64,000 nt of DNA, taken from contig NW_022985442.1 in assembly GCF_010093595.1 (NCBI RefSeq), forward strand, positions 1,305,456 to 1,369,455, in the 5' to 3' direction. This document shows positions 53,388-64,000 of the stretch, piece after piece. Every line of letters begins with the position of its first letter. Position 1 is the first letter of the stretch. The stretch is from Mytilinidion resinicola. Its lineage: Eukaryota > Ascomycota > Dothideomycetes > Mytilinidiales > Mytilinidiaceae. The translations under genes and the position numbers were made by a program. Below the pieces are notes generated by a model. The model was not told where the DNA came from and searched no databases. It saw only the letters and a list, made by a program, of their open reading frames with translations.

Positions 53388-54463
53388 ATGGACACTGGAG
53401 AGGCAAACCAAGAATTCGCCGGAAAGGCGGCAGGTTTCCCTGAATCTTCATCCACCGGCAGCAATGGGAAACAGAGACACGACGACAGTGACCAAACCAG
53501 GCGCGATGAATGCCACAAGCAAGTTATGGATGCGATGAAGCGGTTGGGGATGAAGCAGGCTCCACTCTACATCCAATCTTTACTATACAGACTGGATAGG
53601 GGGGATCGGGGCGATATCCGAAAGAAAGCCCTGGAAGAGGCAAACGCTCCTGTTGAAGGTATGGCTTAATTCCAATCGTTTCACACGAGTTGTCTAAACT
53701 ACAACTGACGTTGAATCCAGAGAATAGTTGGGACAAGGAATCTGCGACCGCACAGGAACCATGTCTAATCGCACAGCCTACATGTCCAATCGTACGGATG
53801 ATCAATCGTAATCTGAGCATTGCCCCTTTGAAACTTACAGGCAATGGACGTTGCGGCGTGCTCACGGAAAATGTCATGAAATCAATGCCCCAGGGTGGAC
53901 TTTGGCTGCCCTCAACATGGGATTGTGTCTTGGCCACTATTCCTGTGCCAGAGAACATGCAAGTGCTGCGAATCAATGGCAAAGACTTTCGGGGAATGAA
54001 GGACGAGAGGACCGAGGAACCAAAGTTATGAGCCGACTTGAGTTTCGAAGCCATGTTCGTTTGCTCTGACGCAAAGCTGAACTGGTGGCTGACGGCTTAC
54101 GACCGAGAAAGCTCGAAAATAGTCGAGTACATTTCGACCCCGGAGATTGGTGCAGAGTCGCTGAAGGACAGCCGACGAGCTGTGAAGAATCAAATACGTC
54201 GCGAGCTCGGGGTGAAGGTGAAGCTAATTGAGAGGTCTCCTTTAACCGTAAGTTACACTTGACCATGAACCAGGGTATTGGATTGACTGAAGCATGCTAA
54301 CCTACAAACGCCACAGCTTAACACTTCCAAAGAGCAAAGGGCAAGTGGCCCTCTCGCATATGCGACGCTATACGAATTCTTACACACCGTTAGGATCTTC
54401 CATGTCAATCCATACCCTGATGTGGCGAGATACCTCGCTCTTTCAGCAGTAGTGGGCAAATAG
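53388..54463 (+). CDS. Unidentified three-exon gene with one in-frame TGA
   Basis: Exons 53388-53658, 53721-54247 and 54317-54463, with 62- and 69-nt introns (GTATGG to TCCAG; GTAAGT to CACAG, with branch-like GCTAAC). All phases agree and the total is 945 nt (314 codons plus stop). One TGA at 54029-54031 interrupts it after codon 193. Beyond it the same frame stays open for 120 codons across a spliced junction (FEAMFVCSDAKLNWWLTAYD, then LAYATLYEFLHTVRIFHVNP), ending at TAG 54461. So either the TGA is recent (CGA to TGA would be one transition), is read through, or is a sequencing error. No domain recognised. The N-terminal 70 residues are polar; the rest has a mixed globular look. Confidence 0.65.
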
Positions 54464-55841
54464 CGGGCAGAGGCGGAAGAGTGACGAGAAAGGGCTAACC
54501 GTAATCTCGGAGATGACGACTTGGTGCAAGGAATCCAAAATTGACAATGGTAAGGCGACGGAGGGAAGCTTTGGTTACGATGAATACAAAAGTTATGGGC
54601 AAAATCTTTCAGTACGACGCTTGACGAGAGGATTAGGAACACTATCAAACAGACTGGCTTACTTTTGGGGTTGATAGTTTGGATACTCACCAAAATTCTG
54701 AGTTAACGCAGATTTGACTTGCCATCCGACTTTGACTTGCTTTTTGAATTCCCTCGCCTCGTTAGATTTGCTTTTTGGATTTCCTCTTTGGATTTCCTCT
54801 CTGGATTGTCTCTTTGGATTTCGTTTTCCCTACTTCGCCTCGAATCCGCGCAACCCCTACTGTAAGTTGTGGGAAACGGCTTTCCTTTTGCCTACCAAAT
54901 GAAGCTGATCGTCCAGGTAAGTAATAGCGAACCTATTCCCCGAGGGCAAGTAGTCTGAAAAAACTGAACTGATGGATAGGCAATACGGACTACCGCGGGC
55001 AGACAATTTGACTTGAACTCCAACGGCCTTGTTAATACGCCCGATACGCCTATGATTTCCAATTCTTTCTGCATTAAGACTTTGACTGACCCTTATAAGT
55101 GTTTTCTCTATCCTAAGCTACCCATGAGACTTTATTGACGTATACCTCCGCACAGGTAGGCAAGCATCCATAGCCTAAATTCCGAGCAAAGTGTTTAACG
55201 TCTTTGCAAAATTTTGTTTCTCCCTTGTACCCTGCGATTTCGGTGCTCAGTTTCTGGGGAAATCCAGTCCCTTTTCCCAATGTAATCGTCTGAACATATT
55301 CACAGACGGGTTGCATGCATGTGGCGAAACGAAGACTTTTGTCAAATCGTGTGTGCCCTCAGATAGTCATTGCCCATCTAGGTTTGCCTAAAGATACACT
55401 TCAGATACGGATTTTGGATTGGATTTTGAATTGGACTTTTGAATTGGTCTTCGCAAGGCAAAAGCCTTATGCTTATCACCTTTTCGATTTGAACTGTATC
55501 CTTTGATCCTTTGGTTCCTATGGGCAAATGAAGCCCGCTTCAGCCTATCCTTTTATACAATGTCGAGTTCTAACCTCCAATACCAATTCACTCTTCACGG
55601 CGTCAAAGGCTGGGAGGCTCTTGGCTTACGTGAGCCAGATAAGCTGGCCCAATGGTGGATGGACGATGGAAAGCACGTGATTTGAGGCGCCTCAACTTCA
55701 CCAAGCTCTTTCGCGCTGCTAAAATCAAACGTGCTCCGCCCGTGCAGCAGACCGCGTCTTCCCATTCCCCTTGCGTTCCTGGTCAATCAGTAACAGAATC
55801 TGCTCGAGCCATGCACGTGGTACAATTAGAACCATGTGAAC
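54464..55841. other. Intergenic region before the second HET gene
   Basis: 1.4 kb without a supportable gene. It contains the right copy of the dispersed repeat (54763-54866) with internal TTTGGATTTCCTC units and a similar GGATTTTGGATTGGATTTTGAATTGG stretch near 55408. ORFs here are short. Confidence 0.45.
54763..54866. repeat. Dispersed direct repeat, right copy
   Basis: See the left copy at 52646. Here the T-rich middle is expanded by three CTCTTTGGATTT-like units. Boundaries are approximate. Confidence 0.5.
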
Positions 55842-58035
55842 ATGAGTGACTATCAATACCTTCCTCTCAGGAGGGACCAAGAAGAGATTCGTCTTATCTC
55901 CCTGCTGCCTGGGACTTTCATCGATGACATTCGAATATCGATCCATCATGCGCTCCTCATTCCGCCAACTGGCGTGCAGGATCCCGAAGACAATACTTGC
56001 GATATAGGCTCCATACCTTCGTATCCATGGAGCACTGAGAGAACGTCCGAAGATGAACTCTTTTATTTGAATAACCACACATACGAGACATCTTGGGTCC
56101 ATCCATTGAGGAATGCACCTGCCAATTTGCAACCAGCACAGAGCAGGCCAACCAGCTTCGAGCCCTATTATGAAGCCTTGTCATACAACTGGGGGACCAT
56201 GGATGACCCAGAAATAGCCCATGTACAAGACTATCAGTCAAATGAAGAGATAGAGGTGACAGTCATCAGAATTGGCAAAAGTCTTGCAATGGCGTTTCGA
56301 CACCTTCGGCATGTCGATAAAGTACGGACAATCTGGGCCGACGCGATTAGCATCAATCAACAAGACGTTGAAGAGAGAAATGCCCAGGTCAAGCGAATGG
56401 CAGATATATACAGATTGGCGTATCGGGTAGTGGCCTGGACGGGCAAGGAAGACGGCGACAGCAAGCACGCTCTCGCCACCCTTCGGTATATCGGTAACCA
56501 ACTCATCGTCACAAAGGCTGGCAGGCTCTTTAGCTCCCCGGGATCCAAAGCTCCAGACCTATGGAGAAATGCATGTCACTTTCTGTATGATGACCGAACT
56601 TGGAAAGCATTGTCTCACTTCATAGAACGCATATGGTTCTACCGACTTTGGTGCTGGCAGGAGATCAAACTTAGCAGCTCTCACAGCCTTTTGCAATGTG
56701 GTCACGATCAGATCACATGGCCCATACTTCGAAAAGCGATCCTATGTCTGCATAATAAGGAAAAGCTGCCGTCCCTAATGTTTCGGGAGCGTTGCCGTCA
56801 CATTGCCTACCTTACGGCAGACGCAATCGGTCACCCAATGGGCACGCTGTTAGATCTCGGCCGCAGTAAGGGTTGCGCCGACCCCAGGGACAAAATATAC
56901 GGTCTTTTAGGACTTACGGCACCATCGTTCAATGCCAGGCTCAGGACGGATTACGCTTCGCCTGTGGAGGATGTCTACAAGGATGCTTTCCTCGCTCATT
57001 TAGCACTCACACGACGACTGGAGCTCCTGAAACATTGCGTTCTTTCTAGACGAAGCATAGGCGGTCCATCATGGGTGCCTGACTGGTCCAAAACTGACTT
57101 CGCCGCCCCGATTCTTAGCGAGCAACTCTCGACAGGCTTATCAAGTGCAAACTTCAAGTATATTCCGCCAGACATATTAGAGGTTACAGGGTTGCGCTGT
57201 ACGGCTGTCCAAGAAGTAAGCTCAGCTGCCTCTCTGGAGATTGGGAAAGTACTTCTGGCCGTTTCGGAGTGGTTGGAGCATCTGCCCAAAACAGACGTCT
57301 ATGTCACTGGAGAGAATATAATGGAAGCTTTCGCGTTGACCATCTTCATGAATCGAACGCGCGAGCGCCATCCGGCGCAGCACTTTCCGAGTGTATTTGA
57401 ACTCGTGAGCTTACTCCACGACATATCGGCGCTTCGACCTGATTCACATAATGATTCGATATATTCGATTCGTGAGGTCGGAAACTGTGTTCAAAAGATT
57501 AGAGGCCGCGTATTTTTTACCACAGTCGATGGGTATATAGGAACAGCTCCCGACGGCGTCAAAGCAGGTATGCAGGTAGCTGTATCATCGACTATCTTCG
57601 AGACACTAACCGCACTCAGGGGATGAGGTATGCCTTCTTCTCGGCAGCTATTCGCCTATCATTATACGTGCGGCCGGCTTTGGGAGATTCCAAGTTGTCG
57701 GCGAAGCATACATCCACGGGCTCGAAGATGCTAAAGGAATCCTCGGCCCAATGCCCGTAGGTTGGAAAGTTATAGTTACCGGGGATGCCCTTGGCCGACC
57801 ATTGCACCGCTATATGAGCTTTCGGACGTACCAGCAGACCGCAGAAGACCCCCGGCTCGACACTCTACCTTCTGAGTGGGAGAGAGTTGCATATGAAAGA
57901 TCACCAAATGATGCAGCTTATTTTGAGATGTTCAAGAACAACATCACCGGGGGAATATGCAACTCTGACCCCCGACTAAGTCCAGAGAGCTTGAAGAGTC
58001 GTAATATACCCTTGTACGCAATTCAATTAGTTTAA
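55842..58035 (+). CDS. HET-domain protein
   Basis: Two exons, 55842-57567 and 57620-58035, coding 713 aa. The start is the ATG at 55842 (MSDYQYLPLRRDQEEIRLISLL). The 52-nt intron (GTATGC to CTCAG) is phase 1 and restores the frame into GDEVCLLLGSYSP. The HET domain covers about residues 108-260: YEALSYNWGTMDDPE at about 110, IWADAISINQQDVEERNAQV, YRVVAWTGKEDGDS and WFYRLWCWQEI. CADPRDKIYGLLGL and SWVPDWSK, usual for HET proteins, follow. The C-terminal GYIGTAPDGVKAGDEVCLLL and VVGEAYIHGLEDAKG are the standard end of the family. Known role: HET proteins mediate vegetative incompatibility or related immune-like death; the partner here is unknown. No breaks. Confidence 0.92.
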
Positions 58036-58627
58036 TGGTCGTTGCTCCAATTGAAAGCTATGAGTTATCGTTCTAATTTCCCTTGCCATCTGATCTGCCA
58101 TCATTCCGAGTCGAGGAATTCATCGAAATCGAAGAAGCCTCACTCTTTCGTTCGTAGTTCAAGACCACACTAGAACGAGGAGAAGTCCCATGAAACCATC
58201 GTGTGCTTCAGCGAAAGGGCAGCCCCATTAGTCGAAAATTTGGATTTCCTGAGCCTGGACGACTAATTAGCAACGGCAACACGATGACAGAGGCAACCAA
58301 GAAAGCAAAGGAAAAGGACGCGAAGACTGAATTAGAACAGGAGGTTAGAATTCGACATTGAGTAAAAGGGTCGGCTAAAGCGGACTTCATTTGCCCGTAG
58401 GAATCCAACTTTTGACCTTCTTCGACTGCTCCGTATTATGAAGACATAGGAGTCACTCAAATCAGTGTAATTCACTGTCGCGAGGCAAAAGAGTACATTA
58501 GCTTGTCACTTTCCCGCAGCATCACTACCTAGCTACCATTCCAAACTACGTAGCCACTGAGGATAGTCGATGAGCCATACTTTTGATTCTCATCTGGTTC
58601 CACTCGTACCCGTTTAACCGTCGCACC
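58036..58627. other. Convergent intergenic region
   Basis: 592 bp between the HET gene and the minus-strand gene. Nothing supportable seen. Confidence 0.45.
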
Positions 58628-60168
58628 TCAAGCTTCAAGAACCCGTTTTGCGCCTTGTAATACCGCGTACTCCCCCCTTGAAGCCGACGTAAACGCAATC
58701 CATCCTCCACAATAGGTGTGAAAGGTCCAGAATTGGGTCGTCCCATCTGACTCAGTCCTTATTGCGGACCCAACCACGGATTTCTTGATCTCCGTGTACT
58801 CCTCGCAATGCAGACACTGAACGGTGAATGGGATCACGAAGTCTGCGCGACGTAAACTCATGTCCTCATCCAAGCGCTTTATTTCGAATGATGCTTCCGC
58901 CGGGACCAATCTGTTCTCTGCTGGATGATTTGCCGGCCAAGGGACGTAGACATCGAACCTTCCGGCTATCGAGAGATGGGACAAAGGTTCCAGGAACTCG
59001 GGGAATAGTGGAAACACGTTGTTTGCGCTATAGCCAGAAGGGCTGTTAACGATTATTCTCAGTTCCTGGAGATTGGTCATTGAAGCTAGAACATTGCAGG
59101 CGTCTATCCAGGTCTTGGTATCGTTCGGAGGTAGCTGCGGCTGGAAGATCTGAGCTGTCTTGACAAGCTCGTACTCGAAATGAAGTTTGGTTATCAGTTC
59201 ACGTCTCCGTGGCAAGGTAGTAAGACCAAACCAGTTCAAAGCGTCAAGGTCGTCGAACGAGAAAGTGTTATGCGAGTACAGAATGTCTACGGTCTCCGAA
59301 TATCTATACGAGAGTCAATGTATTGAAAGCATTAGTAAAGATCACCGGCAACGTACATCTGCCGACATGAAGATATCAATCCCAGAGGCTTTGTCCTAAA
59401 GGGAAATGCCGTGGATACGGAGAACCCATCCTTCAGAGGATACGAGCACTTATCCACTCGTGCAAATTCTTCGGGGTGTTCTGCGGGGCAATAGGCATGA
59501 CCGAGTCGGCCCCGCTTCTTCAGGATGTGAATGTAGTTGCCACCGAGAGCGTATTTCCATATAGTCGTTCGCAGCTCGAACGGCAGCTTCCAGAGGCCAC
59601 TTTTCTCAAGTTGATCAATAGTGACCGACTCGTTCCTGAACTTGCTCTTTAAGCTGTCGATAGTTGACTGTCTCGTAGGCTTGCTTTTGAGGCTATCCAT
59701 GGTCGATTGTCGCTTGGGCTTTTCTTTGACGCCATCAACGGCGGATTGCCTCCTCGCTTTCCTGATGATGCTATCGATGGTAGACTGTCTCCTCATCTTT
59801 CCGGCTCGGTCTTCCGTCTGTTGCTGTTTACTCTCATGCTCTTCTTCTTCGATCCTAGGGTTTAGTTCCTCTGGTTCTGCCGTAAAGGCTCCCAGTGTGA
59901 GAGCACGTGGCCGCGTCTTAGGGAGCGGATCCGGGGCATATCTCTCGCGCTTCTTTAAATAAGAGGCCTCGAGTGCTTTTCTGTCTTGCTTCATCTGCTG
60001 ATCTTTCTTCCAGACACGACGTTTCGTCATCAGCAGCACAGCACCCTCGACGCAAATGATTGGGCAAAAAATCGGGAAGCACACAAGGATGATGGCAGCG
60101 TTGCACGCAGTGCTGACCCTCTTTTTGGTAATGTGCGGATGGGCCGTGTTGCTCATCCTAGAGCACAC
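58628..60168 (-). CDS. DUF7730-like protein with N-terminal TM and RRQS repeats
   Basis: Two exons, 60168-59357 and 59303-58628, coding 495 aa. The 53-nt intron (GTACGT to TATAG) joins CRQ to IYSETVDILYSHNTF. A hydrophobic segment at residues 20-47 (ACNAAIILVCFPIFCPIICV) suggests a membrane anchor. A charged linker follows. Residues 126-177 are four exact 13-residue units, RRQSTIDSIIRKA, RRQSAVDGVKEKP, KRQSTMDSLKSKP and TRQSTIDSLKSKF, the first two with the R-R-x-S pattern of PKA sites. The C-terminal half has the features of the F-box-like/DUF7730 fungal family: LWKLPFELRTTIWKYALGG, GLISSCRQ, IYSETVDILYSHNTFSF and LHFEY. Start could also be 60156 (MSNTAHPH). Function unknown. Confidence 0.8.
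59638..59793 (-). repeat. Four 39-bp repeats coding RRQS-type units
   Basis: Four tandem 13-codon units inside the DUF7730-like gene, each with (R/K/T)RQS(T/A)(I/V/M)D. DNA is moderately diverged, but spacing is exact and all are in frame. Confidence 0.85.
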
Positions 60169-60603
60169 AAGAACGCTGCAGAGGCAAAGGGATCCGTGGG
60201 CAAAGGGCTGAATGTCCGGGGGATGATGGCTTTTGATAATCTTTTGATGTTGCTGCGCCTCGAATTAGGCTACGGTATCCTAGCAGAGTCGGTCGGGAGG
60301 CAGGGTCGGGAGGGTCGGAGGCCTGAAATCGGCGGTCCCGAGAACTCTTGCCGAGCTGGTCACGAGCACGTTCATTTGCAAACTTCAATCCAACGACAAC
60401 CAGTTGACTATACGATACCCTCAAGCTAGCACCTATCGCATGTTATGAAGAAGACCTCTTATCTAACTAAGCATCTTCTTCCTCTCCTTTGATGCGAGCG
60501 TGAAGCTCTAGAAGCTGGACATTGCCCATATCTTCTTCATCGCTCAGTTCGCCCGTGTCATCAGGAAAACATACGACTACAGCTCTTTCTCTCTGTCTTT
60601 GTG
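60169..60603. other. Intergenic region
   Basis: 435 bp between two minus-strand genes; holds the promoter of the DUF7730-like gene and the terminator of the next. No further feature is visible. Confidence 0.4.
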
Positions 60604-61462
60604 TTACACGACTTCATCTTCGTCCTTGCTTTCAATGACGACCTTGCGTAATCTGTCATACATATCTTTGATCTGATCCCCGCTCGTTTTCTTGTTCGGC
60701 CAATACCTAGTCGCGACGCACTTCCTGTATTCTTTTATCAGCGCTGGCCCACCTACCTTCGCAATTCTGCACTCACCAGAACTGGTGTTTGAGGCCTGAC
60801 TGACCCCAAGACTTCAGGTTAATAAAGTTTCCAACTTCCGTTAACTCCGTCTTAAGGACCTTGAGGTGATCTTCCTTCCTCGGATAATTCTTCGGACTCG
60901 CCTCCCTAAGCCGATCAAGATGACCACGGATCGCCTGTAACATGACGTAGACCTGCTCATCCTGTTCCGTCGATTCTAGCCTACGGTCTTGCGGACCGTC
61001 GCCGAATTGTAGGTCGACAACCTCGTGAAATTGGCGCGCAACCATGTTGTAAAAGATTCCATGTTCCCGAGCGACTTTCCTTATTTTTCTGCTATCGCTG
61101 AAAAGTCCATCGAGACTTCCGTCGTCTCCTTTTATCCAAGCTTTCAACGTGCTCGGTTCAACCACCCTTGCAGTCACTGAAAATTCATCTTCGTCCCATT
61201 TTCGGTCTTTCCAAATATTATCACGCCCGTACAGTGCTACTACGGACAGCACATCCGCACCAGCATCTACGCATTGCGAGATACAGACAAGTAACACGTG
61301 TTGATGGCTCATTGCGTTGTCCGGGAAGTGATGAGGCTCTGGTAGAATGCTGTTGAGAGCACTCAAAGTCTCTTTTGGCTTAGAAACGTGGAAATAATCG
61401 ATATCCTCGGAATTCGGCGACGCTGAGTAGGTGGAGTGAGATTTCATCGCTGGAGGACTCAT
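60604..61462 (-). CDS. Unidentified two-exon protein
   Basis: Exons 61462-60777 and 60724-60604, 268 aa. The 52-nt intron (GTGAGT to TACAG) joins HQFW to KCVATRYWPNKKTSGDQIKD in frame; without it the protein would stop right after HQFW. The last exon ends in a charged tail (ESKDEDEVV). The N-terminal part is polar (MSPPAMKSHSTYSASPNSED), then a region with QHVLLVCISQCVDAGADVLS, WKDRKWDEDEFSVTARVVEP and LFSDSRKIRKVAREHGIFYN. No signal peptide or TM segment. I do not recognise the family. The consistent splicing and codon pattern argue that it is real. Confidence 0.65.
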
Positions 61463-62900
61463 TCTTAGCAGTTCGTGTCGAAATAGCTTATTTGTATGCT
61501 ACAGTGGTAAGTCTAGTCTAGCTGGTGTCCAGGCGCACCTTTGTACTCGGTGGTATTTGCTACAAGAGCGAAGAGATTTTGCTTGCAATGATTTCGGGTG
61601 CTAGTAACGTAAGGCCATCAAGCTCTTCGTGCAAAGCAAAGTGCCTGGCATCCTCAAATATTTCCGTTTGGTAACTATCACATGCTCCGGTATAAATGGA
61701 TCTCACTTCAACATCTAATCGCAGCGCAAGAGATGCCCAGCGTTTTCTCCGAACTAAGCATAGACATACAAACTTCTATAGCCTCAATCCGACCATTTCA
61801 CTTCGGCTTCGAGCTGTTGACGACTTACCCAGCTCAGGTGTACCTCCAGCGTACGCATTTGAGGGAGACATTTCAATCCTCTACACTTCAAGCTTTCTAC
61901 GTGACTCACCTCAGATGTTGTTAGTCTTTGATAGCTCCATTCAGCCACGTTCTCACCCATGTATGTACGCTGTTCCTTGTTTCTCTTCCGTCCTTCGCAC
62001 ACTTCAACTCACCTTCACTAGCCATCCACCTCTGAGCAAACAGGTCCTGCATAGGAGCGTTTGAAGCTGCTCTATACCTCTACAGCACCGTAGAGAGCTC
62101 CGGAAAAAACGTTTGTCCTATTTCAGCAGATAAAGTATCGACACATGATGGCAACACCTACACACCTACCTGCCTCCTCACTCCACTCCCAGACACTGCA
62201 ATCCACACACACCTAACATCTCATTAGCGTCGCTCAGAGTTGATGACACGTCCAGATTAGTTCTGCACAGACATCCGTCTGGTACCGAAAACAGTCTGAG
62301 TGCCCTTGAGCGCGCCAAACAGCACGGATTACAAGTGCAGAATATCGGAGCGCTCCAACAGTGATGTAGTCCACCAAGCGGCGCGAATATATCTTCCCTT
62401 CCTCCTCACCTCGCCTCTCTTCTTCCTCCATCAACCAGCACTCTTCGTCCGTCAACCCTCGAATCAGCTTAGGACCCTCTGGTAGCAATCCAAAGCTTAC
62501 CGAACTCTACTTCGGTATGATAGGAAACCCCGATATTGTTGCCATGAGCACCTGGGCTGCCACAAACTAATTTTCTTGTGGTAACGTTTTTGTCACTGAA
62601 TCCTAAAAGCGGGGTCTCTGGACGACTCTTCTAAGCACAACCTATTCGCGCGTGCCTGCGCCCAATTAGGTATCCCAGTCTCCCTTTCTCGGACGTTTGC
62701 ATCCCGAAGCCTGAGAAGACCTTTAGGCAAGGCCAAACAAATCTCTGCTACAAACACGTCACAGTCTGCATGAATGACCCTTGCCAAATGCGGGAAGGCA
62801 ATGGCCATCCCCTTCTGTTCCGTCAATTTGGGCTGGGTGATTGCGTTCTAACGCTCTGAGGCCCTCGGAACTGGCCACTGGATGGCACCACCTCAAGTAT
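61463..62900. other. Intergenic region
   Basis: 1.4 kb. Open frames at 61696-62064 (plus), 62234-62488 (minus, EEERRGEEEGK) and 62593-62826 (minus) have no recognisable domain, and none is called. Confidence 0.35.
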
Positions 62901-63010
62901 CGGACCTGATGCTCTAAGCCCCGCAGGCCGCCAGGAGTACCCATTGCTTTCATCACGCTCATCCTCGCTGCACCTTCCTTCCCTATCTTTGGAATAACAT
63001 CCCTCACAGC
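62901..63010 (+). pseudogene. Relic of a tandem copy of the small secreted protein
   Basis: CGCTCATCCTCGCTGC...CTTCC...TCTTTGGAATAAC near 62956-62999 matches the signal-peptide coding part of the next gene (63145 on). GCCGCCAGGAGTACCCAT near 62928 matches the later CTCCAGGAGTACCCGT of that gene. The order fits the end of one unit followed by the start of another. No open frame is retained. Confidence 0.45.
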
Positions 63011-63123
63011 GAGCATCACACAGAGATCATCACTTCTCTCCTCTGCTTCACCACTGCTCTGCTTCACCACCACTCTACTTCACCACGTCAAGCCACCTCA
63101 GACACCGTCACCGCTCCATCAAG

Positions 63124-63450
63124 ATGATGTCCAAGGTCCAGATCGCGCTCATCCTCGCTGCCACTGCCTTCCTCGCCTCTGGAATGCCGGCGGCTCCCGT
63201 CACGCAAATCCTCGATGGCCAGATCAAGGCCCCTCCAGGAGTACCCGTCAATATCATCTCAGATGGACAGGCACAGGCCCAGCTTCCTTCCGCGACACCT
63301 AAATCGCACCTCAAGCGCGACAATGGTGGCGTGAGTCCCGAATCGCTCCAACAACGTGAAGGAGCTGGCCTAGGCACTACTCGTGCCTTCGCCGTCGCTG
63401 TGTACCTCTACCTATGGCTGAGCACGGTGCCGAAGATCTTCGGACACTAG
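63124..63450 (+). CDS. Small secreted protein candidate
   Basis: 108 aa, start MMSKVQIALILAATAFLASG (the second ATG at 63127 is also possible), a clear secretion signal with likely cleavage after SGMPA or nearby. The mature part is small, with repeated DGQ/ISDGQAQAQ and a dibasic SHLKR at about residues 58-62 that fits a Kex2-type cut. No cysteine pair is seen. The 5-prime side is pyrimidine-rich (CTTCACCAC repeated). A hydrophobic C-terminal stretch (AFAVAVYLYLWLST) might instead be a GPI-like or membrane end. No recognised family. An effector-like role would be speculation. Confidence 0.5.
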   Translation: MMSKVQIALILAATAFLASGMPAAPVTQILDGQIKAPPGVPVNIISDGQAQAQLPSATPKSHLKRDNGGVSPESLQQREGAGLGTTRAFAVAVYLYLWLSTVPKIFGH

Positions 63451-64000
63451 CAAACTTACCCTGGAAGTTCCTCGCTCTTCATGGGCCACTTTGTGGGGCA
63501 ACAGCGCTCGGAATGCGTAAGGTCTATTCAGCTGGCCTCGATAAGTGGCAGGGTAGCCTTGTAGTCACGAGCTACTGAGCGTAAGCCCGATGTCGGCTTG
63601 ATTTGGTTGCCGTCCGCACGGATTCATATAGGGAGATTAGGCAGGATAGTAGGTTCTCGATACCGGCCTTGACAAGTATACTTAGACTGACCGTTCCTAG
63701 CTACCTATGTCTCTGCCCTCCGTCCTCACCGTTCCTTGCGCAACGAGGACCACCCCGTGCTTAAATGGCAAGTCAAAATTGAGGCCGATACTCAGGCTGC
63801 CTGGGAAGCGCCAGATCTCTTTGCTGTATTCCGATCAGACTCTCAGGATATGCTATCTGGCTACGATGATCACTAGAACGATTTTGGGCGCAATTAATTC
63901 GAGCATTCCTGGTTGAATAGCTTGGTGAGACCGTTGGACTGGCTCAAGGAGGTCGGAAAGCCCTCATGATAGGATTACTGCGATATCGATACCCTCGCTA
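63451..64000. other. Intergenic region to the window end
   Basis: 550 bp without a supportable gene. Confidence 0.4.

Noticed and set aside
1..64000. CRISPR arrays or bacterial operon features
   Set aside because: Introns, HET genes and other fungal families show a eukaryotic genome; no short regularly spaced identical repeats of that kind.

Overview
The window comes from the nuclear genome of a filamentous ascomycete (Pezizomycotina, most likely Dothideomycetes). The reasons are short GT-AG introns of about 47-113 nt, two HET-domain (heterokaryon incompatibility) genes, a Zn2Cys6 regulator, TRI12-type and MOT1-type transporters, a PL3 pectate lyase relic, DUF3431 and DUF7730-type proteins, and C-to-T stop codons of the kind left by repeat-induced point mutation (RIP). 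Class-level placement is inference.

Layout. 0.7-2.3 kb: a HET protein fused directly to seven WD40 repeats. 3.1-10.9 kb: an intact molybdate transporter, then three damaged genes: an SDR with an apparent one-base deletion, a Zn2Cys6 regulator with a one-base frame mismatch, and a heavily mutated TRI12 MFS pseudogene. 12-21.6 kb: housekeeping block with QCR6 (complex III hinge), RTF1 (Paf1 complex), a second SDR and a five-exon sterol glucosyltransferase. 21.6-30.3 kb: gene-poor, with several degenerate tandem-repeat families around one C2H2 zinc-finger gene. It ends in a six-copy array (29046-30233) whose units form conserved hairpins with a compensatory base-pair change. 30.6-36.3 kb: a large disordered protein and a TFIP11/Ntr1 G-patch splicing factor, divergent from a shared 345-bp promoter. 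36.3-44.2 kb: gene-poor, with a decayed PL3 pectate lyase and other unidentified fossil frames. 44.2-50.8 kb: an aldo-keto reductase with a two-base insertion, an unrecognised conserved-looking gene, a DUF3431 protein and a four-TM claudin-like protein. 51.6 kb: an intron-containing tRNA-Glu and, 430 bp away and inverted, a 44-nt copy of its anticodon region. 53.4-64 kb: an unidentified three-exon gene with one in-frame TGA, a second HET gene, a DUF7730-like protein with four RRQS-type repeats, an unidentified two-exon gene and a small secreted protein with a degenerate tandem relic.

How genes relate. The SDR, regulator and TRI12 pump at 4.6-10.9 kb look like one small metabolite or efflux module that has decayed. 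The housekeeping genes are functionally unrelated neighbours. The window mixes conserved core islands with repeat-rich, pseudogene-bearing accessory stretches. The best candidate for an undescribed element is the structured repeat array at about 29.0-30.2 kb.
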